Source: Ardenticatenaceae bacterium (GTDB lineage: Bacteria > Chloroflexota > Anaerolineae > Promineifilales > Promineifilaceae). Taken from it: a stretch of 64,000 nt of DNA. The position numbers were made by a program, and so were the translations under genes. Shown here piece after piece: positions 1-8,436 of the stretch. Position 1 is the stretch's first letter; the number at the start of each line of letters is the position of its first letter. The stretch covers positions 13,473-77,472 of the forward strand of contig JACKBV010000022.1 of NCBI GenBank assembly GCA_020634315.1, in the 5' to 3' direction. The notes under the pieces are model-generated. The model did not search any database. It was given only the letters and a program-made list of their open reading frames with translations, and was not told the DNA's origin.

Positions 1-673
1 GCAATGGTGTCGTCAGTTTGGTGAAAGCGGCCGTAGCCAACAGGCCAGCGTGTGCCATGACGGCGCGGCTGGCAACAACCTGCCCGGACACTGCCTGTTT
101 TTCAGCGGCGGCGGCCTCGTCTACGGCTGGCCCGGTGAGAACGAATTCCAGCCCATTCGTGGGACTGCCGACAATGAGTTCCTGGCAACGGCCGTATCCC
201 ACACCAATTTTGATCGTCAAATGAAAAAATGGATTTTTGTCTGGCGGGCGATTGGTTACCACCCGTTCAAAGCTGATCAGCATCAACTGCTGCATTTGCT
301 GCGCACAAGATAAGGCACGCACCGCTGCCTGCCCATCATCATCCGGGAAATAAACCGACATCGCGTCGCCATAAAAATGGCTCACAGCACCACCCATCTG
401 ATGAATGATGTCAATCATCGCGGTGAAGGTGAGCAGCAAGACGCGGTTCACTTCCTCCGCACCGCGCGGACCATCCGAGGCCAACTCCTCAGACATCGCT
501 GTAAAACCGGAAATATCAGAGAAAAGGGTAGCGGCCGTTAATGAACGCGGCTGCCCTGGCTCAGGCAACCCCTCTGCCAAAATTTGGCGGGCCAGCGTAA
601 CCGGGATATAGGCTGCCAGACGCCGTGCCAATTGTTGTGGAGATTGAGGGGATGTTGGTACTTCTGTCGGCAT
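1..673 (-). CDS. class III adenylate/guanylate cyclase domain protein (3' end beyond window)
   Basis: About 224 residues are visible, starting at the ATG complementary to 671-673; the gene runs off the left edge. A class III nucleotidyl cyclase domain begins near residue 50 with FSDISGFTAMSE, whose Asp is the usual first metal ligand. HFYGDAMSVYF follows about 50 residues later and supplies the second metal Asp. The family makes cAMP or cGMP from ATP or GTP. Which nucleotide is used cannot be told from the visible part, and a second cyclase domain or ATPase region may lie outside. It is the last gene of a probable minus-strand run with the membrane protein 21 bp upstream. Confidence 0.85.
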   Translation of the reverse strand, partial: MPTEVPTSPQSPQQLARRLAAYIPVTLARQILAEGLPEPGQPRSLTAATLFSDISGFTAMSEELASDGPRGAEEVNRVLLLTFTAMIDIIHQMGGAVSHFYGDAMSVYFPDDDGQAAVRALSCAQQMQQLMLISFERVVTNRPPDKNPFFHLTIKIGVGYGRCQELIVGSPTNGLEFVLTGPAVDEAAAAEKQAVSGQVVASRAVMAHAGLLATAAFTKLTTPL

Positions 674-694
674 AGCAGGGTAAGGGTTCAGTCG

Positions 695-1231
695 TCAATC
701 ATCATCCTCATCATCATGATAAGGAAAAAAGCGGTGGTTGAGATATTTGAGCAAACGGTGGGCATCTTCTTCGGCTAGTTGTTCGCCAAAATAGATGCGC
801 TGCGAGCCATAGTCAAAGACAAGGCAGTGGTGTTCATGGTTATAGTAAAATGGATTCACGTACTGCATGTCATAAGCATCCGTGATTCCCAAAATGGAGA
901 CCGGGCGACGCACAATCAACATTTCTTTGCTGACGAACAAAATTTCTCGATCAGCTGTGTAATATTGCCATCGCTTCCACAACACCTTCCCCAAATAATA
1001 CCACAGAGCCAACCAGACAAGCATCATCACGGTTAGGATAAATGTGTAGCGTTCGCGCTGCGGCAGCACATCACGCACCAGGAAAACGGCAACGACGACA
1101 ATCATCCCCACCCAAATCAACATGCTGATGGTGAAGAGAATGAACAAAACCCATTGGCGGCGCAAAGGCAAAACGACTTTGAGTCGCTCTTCGTTTTCGG
1201 CAAAGGTGATATTACTAATTTGGGGAAACAT
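695..1231 (-). CDS. two-TM membrane protein with PH-like domain
   Basis: 178 residues. Two strongly hydrophobic segments lie at about residues 27-52 and 62-85. They are followed by a soluble beta-rich part (about 90-165) that resembles bacterial PH domains of the YdbT/bPH type, and by an acidic tail ending DDEDDD. The function is unknown; proteins of this shape are usually small inner-membrane proteins with a cytoplasmic PH-like sandwich. It sits 10 bp after the nucleotidyltransferase gene and 21 bp before the cyclase, so co-transcription is likely. The PH assignment is inferred from pattern only. Confidence 0.7.
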   Translation of the reverse strand: MFPQISNITFAENEERLKVVLPLRRQWVLFILFTISMLIWVGMIVVVAVFLVRDVLPQRERYTFILTVMMLVWLALWYYLGKVLWKRWQYYTADREILFVSKEMLIVRRPVSILGITDAYDMQYVNPFYYNHEHHCLVFDYGSQRIYFGEQLAEEDAHRLLKYLNHRFFPYHDDEDDD

Positions 1232-1241
1232 GGTTTATCAC

Positions 1242-2024
1242 TTATGCGGGAACATGCCGATCAACCAGACGCTGAATCTGCTCTTCAAATGAGCGGTCTG
1301 GCGTAAAATCGAGGCTGAAAAGACGGATAACGGCCGTTCTCGCGGCCAGATAAGCAGACAGCAAGCGCTTCATGTGCTGCGCCGTCGCCTTTGTATCACT
1401 CATGTAACTGGCTTCCAGCAAAGCGCGGCGTGCCGGGTCGCCAGGAGGCAGCACGCGCAACAAGGCTGGCAATGTAAAGTGAAGAAGTTCCAGATACACG
1501 GTAAAAGGCTTTTGTTGGTCGCCGCGCAGCAGCACCCGCAGCACATCCCAATACATGACCCAAAAGCGTTCATCCAGCGCCGCCAATTCTGCTTTGTCCA
1601 TAAGCGGACGCGGCATCATCGTTTGCGCACACAGCGCCTGATAGGCCGCGCCCCAATTCTCTGTATCTTTGAGCAACCGCAGGTCGCGATCCCAGGGATT
1701 GGGCAGCAATGTGTCTTGTGTTTCGTAGCGGAAATCGACTTTGGTGCCGCTGCTGTAGAGGGCGATGTGGAAATACGGTCGTATATGCACGGCATCGAAC
1801 GATTTCATGGGCACATACGGCAGCACCGACTGCACAAATGCCCGCCGATTTTGCCAGGCCAATTCACGCGCCGCTGTGGTGCTAAAAACCAGCGCCACAT
1901 CCAGGTCGGCATACGCATCTGCTTCACGCCGCCCATACGAGCCGCTTAAAAAGCAAACGGCAATTGCTGCATCATTGAGCACGCGCTGCTGCAAACGCAG
2001 CAGCATGCGATCTTGTTCAAACAT
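1242..2024 (-). CDS. MNT/ANT-type nucleotidyltransferase domain protein
   Basis: 260 residues. Residues 27-48 carry the nucleotidyltransferase signature GSYGRREADAYADLDVALVF, that is GS followed by D-x-D metal ligands. This marks the polymerase-beta superfamily used by aminoglycoside nucleotidyltransferases and minimal nucleotidyltransferases. The remaining helical half has no motif I recognise. Such proteins transfer NMP to a small molecule or a protein, and the substrate here is unknown. There is no HEPN partner next door, which argues against a HepT/MntA toxin pair. The gene lies in a tight minus-strand run. Confidence 0.75.
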   Translation of the reverse strand: MFEQDRMLLRLQQRVLNDAAIAVCFLSGSYGRREADAYADLDVALVFSTTAARELAWQNRRAFVQSVLPYVPMKSFDAVHIRPYFHIALYSSGTKVDFRYETQDTLLPNPWDRDLRLLKDTENWGAAYQALCAQTMMPRPLMDKAELAALDERFWVMYWDVLRVLLRGDQQKPFTVYLELLHFTLPALLRVLPPGDPARRALLEASYMSDTKATAQHMKRLLSAYLAARTAVIRLFSLDFTPDRSFEEQIQRLVDRHVPA

Positions 2025-2040
2025 ACCTTCCCTACCGATT

Positions 2041-2691
2041 TTAAAAACATCCCACCAGGGTCAGGCTCCCAACGCTGATCACCCCAATGATTAAACCGGC
2101 TATCACTTGCCCCGGCGTGTGCCGCTGCAAATAAAGCCGCACCCAACTAACGGAGATAACAAAAGGAAGAACCCACAAACTATGAACCCAGCCAAACACC
2201 AGCCCGACAATCATCATCGTTGCCATGATGCCGGTCGTGTGAATGCTGATTAACCAAAAAACATTGATAACGCCCAAAAGGATTAATTCAACGACATTAA
2301 AAATGGTCAGGCAGCGCAAAATGGCAGGGCCATCTAGCCATGTAAACAGGCCAAAGGTGGCAACCCCACACAAGACAGCGACAACATACGGCAAGTGGCG
2401 TTCGCCTGTGTTGCTCATATGTAATTCGGCAATGCGCCCAGTTTTGAGCAAAAAAAGGACAAAAAGGATAGGCAGTAAAGAGACGAGGAATCCATAAACA
2501 GCCGCCCAGGCTACCCCCTCCCAAAACGGCCGTTCCTTCAAAGCAATCGCCAACCCCAACACGGAAAACATGACCGGCGGGCTAACGATATTTGAATAAA
2601 CACGCGCGGCTTTGACCTTGCCTACGCGATTGTGTACCAATTCATCAAGCGGCTTTTTCATCAGTAAATAAGCAATAACGGCCGTAAACAC
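2041..2691 (-). CDS. PAP2-like integral membrane phosphatase-family protein
   Basis: 216 residues with about six hydrophobic segments. HTTGIMATMMIVGLVFG (from about residue 151) and RLYLQRHTPGQVIAG (near the C-terminus) resemble the C2 and C3 motifs of PAP2 phosphatases, including the Arg and two His residues. The Asp after the C3 His is replaced by Gln, so activity is uncertain. Family members remove phosphate from lipid phosphates or undecaprenyl diphosphate at the membrane. It ends 16 bp before the nucleotidyltransferase gene. AACGGCCGT motifs overlap the start region. Confidence 0.7.
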   Translation of the reverse strand: MFTAVIAYLLMKKPLDELVHNRVGKVKAARVYSNIVSPPVMFSVLGLAIALKERPFWEGVAWAAVYGFLVSLLPILFVLFLLKTGRIAELHMSNTGERHLPYVVAVLCGVATFGLFTWLDGPAILRCLTIFNVVELILLGVINVFWLISIHTTGIMATMMIVGLVFGWVHSLWVLPFVISVSWVRLYLQRHTPGQVIAGLIIGVISVGSLTLVGCF

Positions 2692-2745
2692 TGTCCATGA
2701 GATTACTCACGCGTGTTTACGGCCGTTACCATCAACGAATTAAAC

Positions 2746-4005
2746 TCACGTTCCTTCTTCCCAGGAGTTGAGGTATTTCACCTGCTGTGGTGTCAGGGTA
2801 TCAATCGTAACACCCATGGCTCCTAACTTAATACGAGCGATCTCTTGATCCACTTCTTCGGGCACCGTGTAGACTTTGTTTTCCAGAGTCCCTTTGTTAT
2901 CCAAGATATACTTGGCAGAGAGAGCCTGACCGGCAAAGCTCATATCCATCACGGCTGCCGGATGTCCCTCGGCGGCGGCCAGGTTGATCAGACGCCCTTC
3001 ACCCAACAGGTTGAGTTTGCGCCCATCTTTCAACGTGAACTGCTCGACAAACGGCCGTACCAGTTTCGCATCTGCTACCGACATTTCGCGCAGCGCTTTC
3101 TTGTTGATTTCCACATCAAAATGGCCGGAATTTGCCAGCAATGCGCCATCTTTCATGATCGCCATGTGGTGGCTGTCAATGACGTTAATGTCGCCAGTAG
3201 CCGTCACAAAAATGTCGCCCTCTTTGGCCGCTTGCGCCATTGGCATCACGCGGAACCCATCCATCACTGCTTCCAAAGCCTTCAGGTGGTCAATCTCGGT
3301 GACGACGACGTTGGCACCCAACCCTTTGGCACGCATGGCGATACCACGGCTGCACCAACCATACCCGGCAACAACAACGGTACGCCCGGCAATGAGGTAG
3401 TTTGTGGCACGAATGATGCCGTCCATCGTGGATTGTCCAGTGCCATAACGATTGTCAAAGAGATGCTTGGTCATGGCGTCGTTGACGGCCATCATTGGGA
3501 ATTCCAACGCGCCGTCAGCGGCCATAGCACGCAAACGGACGATGCCCGTTGTCGTCTCTTCGGTGCCGCCCAAAATGTTAGGCAGCACATCGCGCCGCGA
3601 TTTGTGCAAGGTGCTGACCAAATCAGCGCCATCATCCATGATGATGTGCGGTTTGTGGTCGAGCACAGCATTGATGTGCTTATGGTAAGTTGCCGTGTCT
3701 TCGCCCTTGATGGCAAAGACGGGGATTTCATAATAGGAAACGAGAGCCGCCGCGACGTCATCTTGCGTGCTCAGCGGATTGCTGGCAGACAAAACCACGT
3801 CCGCGCCACCTGCCTGCAAGGCGATCATCAGGTTTGCCGTCTCGGTGGTGACATGCATGGTTGCGCCAACACGCACACCGGCAAACGGCCGTTCCGCGCC
3901 AAACTGCTCTTGAATGCCGCGCAGCACAGCCATTTCCTGCTCCGCCCACTCAATACGGTGTCGACCACCAGGGGCCAAGTCTACATTTTTAATATCGTAA
4001 TCCAT
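2746..4005 (-). CDS. ahcY: S-adenosylhomocysteine hydrolase
   Basis: 419 residues, full length for the short bacterial/archaeal form. The enzyme splits S-adenosylhomocysteine into adenosine and homocysteine in the activated methyl cycle, using bound NAD. Visible hallmarks are MHVTTETANL (residues 50-59), IIMDDGADL (121-129), the VNDAMTKHLFDN substrate segment (about 174-185), the NAD-binding AGYGWCSRG (213-221) and a C-terminal YLNSW. The gene for a PfkB-family nucleoside-type kinase lies just upstream on the same strand, which would dispose of the adenosine product. I saw no SAH riboswitch in the 107-bp gap. Confidence 0.97.
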   Translation of the reverse strand: MDYDIKNVDLAPGGRHRIEWAEQEMAVLRGIQEQFGAERPFAGVRVGATMHVTTETANLMIALQAGGADVVLSASNPLSTQDDVAAALVSYYEIPVFAIKGEDTATYHKHINAVLDHKPHIIMDDGADLVSTLHKSRRDVLPNILGGTEETTTGIVRLRAMAADGALEFPMMAVNDAMTKHLFDNRYGTGQSTMDGIIRATNYLIAGRTVVVAGYGWCSRGIAMRAKGLGANVVVTEIDHLKALEAVMDGFRVMPMAQAAKEGDIFVTATGDINVIDSHHMAIMKDGALLANSGHFDVEINKKALREMSVADAKLVRPFVEQFTLKDGRKLNLLGEGRLINLAAAEGHPAAVMDMSFAGQALSAKYILDNKGTLENKVYTVPEEVDQEIARIKLGAMGVTIDTLTPQQVKYLNSWEEGT

Positions 4006-4112
4006 ATCGTAAAACTATCTCCTCAAAAGAATTTTATACAAAGGGGCAAAGAGGCAAAGATACAAAGGGCACACAGCAAAGAAACATCCACGCTCCGTTA
4101 CTTCACCCTGCC
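4006..4112. repeat. purine-rich short-period intergenic tract
   Basis: The gap between ahcY and the PfkB kinase holds a degenerate 9-bp-period tract (GGCAAAGA/GGCAAAGAT/ACAAAGGG, about 4040-4082). It resembles the tract at 49385-49450, where the text is CGCAGAGGCGTAGAGACGCAGAG. Both belong to a low-complexity intergenic type built on xCAxAGA steps. I see no gene or riboswitch here. Confidence 0.5.
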
Positions 4113-5072
4113 TCAATCAACCAATAAACTATCCAAGGCGCCATCATCATCAAAGTGTTGACGATAGCGCTCGACAAATGCGGCTGGCGTATAGTGGTGA
4201 CTCTGCGTGCCGACCTGCTCCAACACATAGGTCGCGGCCAACGCGCCCATGCGTCCGGCCACATCCAGCGGCACACCAAGCTGCAAACCACGCATAAAAC
4301 CAGCGCGAAATGCATCGCCCGCCCCCGTAGGCTCAACCAGTTTACTTGGCGGGACAACGGGAATCTCATATTCCTTGCCATTTAAGCACAAATAAGCGGG
4401 TTTTGCCGCTTTTGTTACTAAAATCCCACCTGCCATATCATGTAGCTGCGCCTCATTCAACCCTGTCTTTTCCTGAATGAGACTGTACTCATATTCATTC
4501 ACCGACAGCAGATAACAGCCATCCAAACCTGCGCGTAAATCGTCACCTGTCAGGCGTGCCGTTTGCTGACTGGGATCATAAATGTAGGGAATGCCTAACC
4601 GCTTGCATTCTTGTGGATAGGCACACATTGCTTCTGTATCGTTGGGCGAGATGATGGTTAAATCGGCATCGGACGCATATTCGGCAAAGGTTAGATTACG
4701 CGCATGTGCCATAGCCCCAACATAAAAGCTGGCGATTTGATTTTGCGCCTGGTCGGTGGTCACAAAAAAGGAGGCGGTGAAATCATCTGCTATTTCAACG
4801 ATGGCCGATGTATCCACACCCTGCGCAGTTAGCCAGGCACGGTAATCGGCAAAATCTTGCCCGGCCGTCGCCATTACTGTCGGACGGCCACCAAGCAACG
4901 CCATTGTATAGGCGATATTTGGCGCTGTACCCCCACGTTGGCGCACCAATGAATCAACTAAAAAGCTGACGCTAATGGTGTGCAGTTGTTCAGCCAGCAA
5001 GTTCTCGGTGAACTTACCAGGAAAAGACATTAAATAATCATAGGCGATGGAGCCAGTAACAACAATTTTCAT
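4113..5072 (-). CDS. PfkB-family sugar/nucleoside kinase, probable adenosine kinase
   Basis: 319 residues, typical for the ribokinase/PfkB fold. The N-terminal signature RGGTAPNIAYTMALLG (about 46-61) and the C-terminal signature EPTGAGDAFRAGF (247-259) are intact; D253 is the predicted catalytic base. The family phosphorylates hydroxyls of sugars or nucleosides with ATP. Its position directly upstream of ahcY on the same strand, 107 bp apart, suggests it phosphorylates the adenosine released by SAH cleavage. The substrate is inferred from context, not proven by residues. Confidence 0.88.
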   Translation of the reverse strand: MKIVVTGSIAYDYLMSFPGKFTENLLAEQLHTISVSFLVDSLVRQRGGTAPNIAYTMALLGGRPTVMATAGQDFADYRAWLTAQGVDTSAIVEIADDFTASFFVTTDQAQNQIASFYVGAMAHARNLTFAEYASDADLTIISPNDTEAMCAYPQECKRLGIPYIYDPSQQTARLTGDDLRAGLDGCYLLSVNEYEYSLIQEKTGLNEAQLHDMAGGILVTKAAKPAYLCLNGKEYEIPVVPPSKLVEPTGAGDAFRAGFMRGLQLGVPLDVAGRMGALAATYVLEQVGTQSHHYTPAAFVERYRQHFDDDGALDSLLVD

Positions 5073-5093
5073 AAAGTTCCTCAGTGCATAAAC

Positions 5094-5861
5094 TCATTTG
5101 CTGATTTCGGTTGAATTTTGAACAGTCGGGTGTGTAGTGGGGATAGCAACACCTTTTTTGTAGACCGGAGAAAATCCTAACCGGTCGCGCATCATGGTCA
5201 TGATGACTTTGAAACCGTCGCGGACGGTGATTTTCTTGCCTTCAGCATAAGTGCGTGGATCGTAGCTAATCGGGACTTCCAAGATTTGGTGACCCGCCAG
5301 TAAAATCTTGTCGGTTAATTCAAATTCGAGGTTAAAGCCGGTTAATGAAAGGTGCAGGGCTTTGGCAACGTCACCGCGCACCATTTTTGTGCCGGTGCCT
5401 ACGTCGGTAAGCCGACTGCCAAAGAGGAGATTGGTCAGGAATGTCCACAGGCGTACACCCAGGTAGGCGTGGGCATATTCGTAGCGTACATCACCACCCA
5501 AGATGCGCGACCCGTAAACGGCCGTTGCCCCTGTCTCCTCTACCTTACGGCAAAACTTCGGATGCTCAGCCGGATCATACTCCTTATCCGCATCCTGAAT
5601 AATCATATAATCGCCCGTCATGTGGGCAATACCGGTGCGAATCGACATCCCTTTACCCATATTGCGCTCATGCAAAATAACACGCACTTGTGGATCGTCG
5701 ATTTTCTGCAAAATATCGCGAGTGCCATCGGTAGAAAAATTATCGACCACCAAAATCTCGCGTTCCCAACCAGGCCCTAACTCCACGCGTCGGGTACGCT
5801 CAATGACATCGGCAATCGTTTCTTGTTCATTGTAACAACAGATAATAACAGATAGTTTCAT
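5094..5861 (-). CDS. GT2-family glycosyltransferase (dolichol-phosphate-mannose-synthase-like)
   Basis: 255 residues from the ATG at 5861; a longer start would add an unlikely nine-residue leader. The GT-A core shows SVIICCYNEQETI at the N-terminus, VVDNFSTDGT, and the metal/substrate site DADKEYDP. There are no membrane anchors. Enzymes of this type move a sugar from a nucleotide donor to a polyprenyl phosphate or to glycans. It follows the RfbH-like gene on the same strand and is separated from it by a hairpin, so a shared role in surface polysaccharide is plausible. Confidence 0.88.
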   Translation of the reverse strand: MKLSVIICCYNEQETIADVIERTRRVELGPGWEREILVVDNFSTDGTRDILQKIDDPQVRVILHERNMGKGMSIRTGIAHMTGDYMIIQDADKEYDPAEHPKFCRKVEETGATAVYGSRILGGDVRYEYAHAYLGVRLWTFLTNLLFGSRLTDVGTGTKMVRGDVAKALHLSLTGFNLEFELTDKILLAGHQILEVPISYDPRTYAEGKKITVRDGFKVIMTMMRDRLGFSPVYKKGVAIPTTHPTVQNSTEISK

Positions 5862-5876
5862 AAGGCAGCAGAAAAC

Positions 5877-5928
5877 GTAGACCGGCACGGTTTATCATCA
5901 CGCATGATCACAGGCTGTGCAGGTCTAC
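5877..5928. repeat. inverted repeat between RfbH-like and GT2 genes
   Basis: GTAGACC at 5877-5883 pairs with GGTCTAC at 5922-5928, with further imperfect pairing inward. It overlaps the RfbH-like stop codon. It may act as an attenuator or partial terminator on the minus strand, or be one of the small palindromic elements scattered through this genome. Confidence 0.5.
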
Positions 5929-7244
5929 CGTTTACTTTTAAAGAATTTGTCAAACGTATCAATGATATAGTCAAGTCGAGGAATGTCCAGACCGGGATAA
6001 ACCCCAATGAAAAATGCGCCGCGCATAATTTGATCGGCCACCGGTAGATCACCGATAACGCGGCACTCAATTTCCTGGTAAGCGGGCTGACGCAAGATAT
6101 TCCCGGCAAATACCAGGCGCGTCTGTACATGGTTCAGTTCCAGGAAGCGGGTTAACTCATGCCGCTGAAATGGAGCTTCGTCACGCACCAAAACAGGAAA
6201 TGCAAACCAGGAAACATCTGCTTTTTCGTGCCAGGTTGGCAGCATAATGAATTCTTCGTACTGCTGTAAACCGGCATAGAGGTAGGCAAAATGTTGTTTG
6301 CGCCGGGCAATGAAATCTGGCAGTTTGTCTAATTGGGCCAGTCCCATTGCGGCCTGGGGGTCTGTGATTTTTAAGTTATAGCCTATTTCCGTGTAGTAGT
6401 AACGATGGTCATAATAACCGGGCACGCCGGGAATTTCACGCTCGAAGCGAATGCCACATTTCCCATTAACCGGATACTCATAACCGCACCAGCAATCACG
6501 GCCCCAATCGCGCACCGCACGGGCGATTTTCGCCAATTTGGGGCGATTGGTGTAGACGGCCCCTCCCTCGCCCATGGTGATGTGGTGCGCCGGGAAGAAG
6601 CTAAGGGTCGCCAGGTGTCCAAAGGTTCCGACCATTTTGCCATCCCACTTGCTGCCGAGGGCGTCACAAGTGTCTTCGATGAGGAAGAGGTTGTGCTTGC
6701 GCACGAAAGCCATGATGGCGTCCATGTCGGCGGGATTGCCAAGGGTGTGAGCAAACATGAGGGCGCGGGTACGGGGGGAAACGGCCGTTTCCAATTGCGC
6801 CACATCCAGGTTGTAATCACCCAGGCAGCTATCCACAAACACCGGAACCAACTGATTTTGGATAATGGGATTAACCGTTGTGGGGAAACTGGCGGCCGGG
6901 ACAATGACCTCATCGCCAGGGCGGAGGCGATTCTCCAACTGGGTAGAGCGCAACGTTGTCAGCGCCACCAGATTGGCAGAAGAACCGGAGTTAGTCGGCA
7001 CAACTTCGCGCACGCCGAGAAATTGCCCCAGTTTTTTCTCAAACTCTTGAGCATATGGGCCAGCCGTCAACCAGAAATCGAGGACGGCGCTGACCATGTT
7101 CTGCATTTCCCGCTCATCATAAACCCGACCGGCATACCTGACGGCCGTTTCACCCGGTCGGAATGGCTGTTCCTGGTGTACCTTACGGTAATATTCAGCT
7201 ACTTGCGCCAGGATGGCCTGGCGCAGTTCTTCTGCATCATTCAT
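5925..7244 (-). CDS. rfbH: RfbH-type CDP-4-keto-6-deoxyglucose 3-dehydratase (PMP, 2Fe-2S)
   Basis: 439 residues in the DegT/DnrJ/StrS aminotransferase fold. The usual PLP lysine is replaced by His in PAHHITMGEGG (H220), the hallmark of the E1 dehydratase. C193, C251, C253 and C263 match the C-x57-C-x1-C pattern that ligates the 2Fe-2S cluster in E1; the last spacing is x9 rather than the usual x7. The family removes the C3 hydroxyl of CDP-4-keto-6-deoxyglucose on the way to 3,6-dideoxyhexoses, together with a reductase partner. No reductase or CDP-sugar genes are visible nearby. Confidence 0.92.
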   Translation of the reverse strand: MNDAEELRQAILAQVAEYYRKVHQEQPFRPGETAVRYAGRVYDEREMQNMVSAVLDFWLTAGPYAQEFEKKLGQFLGVREVVPTNSGSSANLVALTTLRSTQLENRLRPGDEVIVPAASFPTTVNPIIQNQLVPVFVDSCLGDYNLDVAQLETAVSPRTRALMFAHTLGNPADMDAIMAFVRKHNLFLIEDTCDALGSKWDGKMVGTFGHLATLSFFPAHHITMGEGGAVYTNRPKLAKIARAVRDWGRDCWCGYEYPVNGKCGIRFEREIPGVPGYYDHRYYYTEIGYNLKITDPQAAMGLAQLDKLPDFIARRKQHFAYLYAGLQQYEEFIMLPTWHEKADVSWFAFPVLVRDEAPFQRHELTRFLELNHVQTRLVFAGNILRQPAYQEIECRVIGDLPVADQIMRGAFFIGVYPGLDIPRLDYIIDTFDKFFKSKR

Positions 7245-7344
7245 CCGTTTTGATCCATGAAATCTGTCAAGAAATCGGCAAGAGATTATAGCACACCCAG
7301 GACTATCTCCAAGTCAATCGCGTGCTGCTTGCCCCACGCCCAAC

Positions 7345-8436
7345 CTACGGGGCAGGTTCGAGTGTATTCGTAGGCGTGATGGTCGGTTCTGGTTCAGGCG
7401 TGGGGGTGTCGGTGGGAACGGCCGTTGCCGTCGGTGTCGGCGTCGGCGTCTCTGTCGGTTTAGGCGTTTCCGTCGCCGTGGGCGATGGGGAGGGCGTCGG
7501 CGTGCTCGTCGCCGTTGCTGAGGGTGTGGGTGTCGGCGTCGGCGTATCCGTCGCATCTATGGTTGCCGTGGCGGTAGGCGACTGAGTTGCCGTCGCCGTA
7601 GCGGTAGCTGTGGCGGGGGGCAGCGTTGGCGTTGCCGTGGCCGATGGAACGGCCGTTGCTGTTTCGCTGGGCACCAGTGAAGGCGTTGGCGAAGGGGTAT
7701 GGGTTGCCGTTGGCAGTGGCGGTGTCGCCGTTGGCGTCGCCGTGGGTGGCGGCGGGGTCGTCGGCACAGGGGTCACAGTGGGGATGGGGGTCGCCGTGAC
7801 AGGCAGCGGCGGCAGGTAAATTTGCCGTCCGGCAAACAGATAACTACTGCTTAAACAGTTGGCCTGCATCACCGCATAAACCGTTGTGCCCCGACGCTGC
7901 GCCAATGAAAACAGCGTGTCGCCAGCCTGCACAACATAACGCTCCCAGGTCGCCGGTGGCCCACAGACCGGGCGCACGGGCGGCTGCGCCGGTAAATAAA
8001 TTTGAATGCCACTGAGCAGCACATTTCCATCCAGGCAGTTTGCCTGGATAATCTCTGCAATGGTCGCGCCGGAATTGGCCGAAAGGAAGAAGTAGGAATC
8101 GCCGGGGCGCACGATGTAGGGAACCCAACCAGCGGGAATGTCGCCGCAAACGGGCAGCATGGGAACGGCCGTTGCCGCCACTGTAACATCGGCTGTGGGC
8201 ATGGGTGATGGGGGAACGGCCGTTGCCGTAACCGTCGGCAGCGGCGTCGTTGGCACAGAAGTCGCCGTCAAGATAGGCTGCGTCACAAACGCAATCACCG
8301 TCGGCTCAATCACCAACCGCGTCCGCAGCGTATCCAATTGGGACATCAACAGAGCCATGAAAACCGTCACCACAACACTCGTGGCAATCAGCAGGTTAAT
8401 GCCCCAATTGTGCCGGGCCGTCTCCTGCTCCATCAC
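7345..8436 (-). CDS. membrane-anchored protein with two LysM domains and Thr/Pro tail
   Basis: 363 residues. A single N-terminal membrane segment (about 13-35) is followed by a Thr/Pro linker. Two LysM-like domains start at YIVRPGDSYFFLSANSG and YVVQAGDTLFSLAQRRG, each with a conserved NCL and ending IYLP. The last 150 residues are low-complexity Thr/Pro/Ala. LysM domains bind peptidoglycan or other N-acetyl sugars, so the protein probably faces the cell wall. Its start overlaps the stop of the upstream sensor-kinase gene by 4 bp, indicating translational coupling. The tail is encoded by GTCGCC/GTTGCC-type repeats prone to length change. Confidence 0.85.
   Translation of the reverse strand: MMEQETARHNWGINLLIATSVVVTVFMALLMSQLDTLRTRLVIEPTVIAFVTQPILTATSVPTTPLPTVTATAVPPSPMPTADVTVAATAVPMLPVCGDIPAGWVPYIVRPGDSYFFLSANSGATIAEIIQANCLDGNVLLSGIQIYLPAQPPVRPVCGPPATWERYVVQAGDTLFSLAQRRGTTVYAVMQANCLSSSYLFAGRQIYLPPLPVTATPIPTVTPVPTTPPPPTATPTATPPLPTATHTPSPTPSLVPSETATAVPSATATPTLPPATATATATATQSPTATATIDATDTPTPTPTPSATATSTPTPSPSPTATETPKPTETPTPTPTATAVPTDTPTPEPEPTITPTNTLEPAP

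Noticed and set aside
1242..2024. MntA/HepT toxin-antitoxin pair
   Set aside because: The nucleotidyltransferase has no HEPN neighbour; the flanking genes are membrane proteins.
4006..4112. Possible SAH or SAM riboswitch in the gap downstream of the PfkB kinase and before ahcY
   Set aside because: The gap holds only a short-period purine tract without the conserved riboswitch core.
2845..4161. 438-residue plus-strand frame
   Set aside because: It is antisense to the well-supported ahcY gene, with no recognisable domain and low-complexity His/Arg composition typical of shadow frames.
6405..7253. 282-residue plus-strand frame opposite the RfbH-type gene
   Set aside because: Shadow of an intact enzyme gene; no domain.
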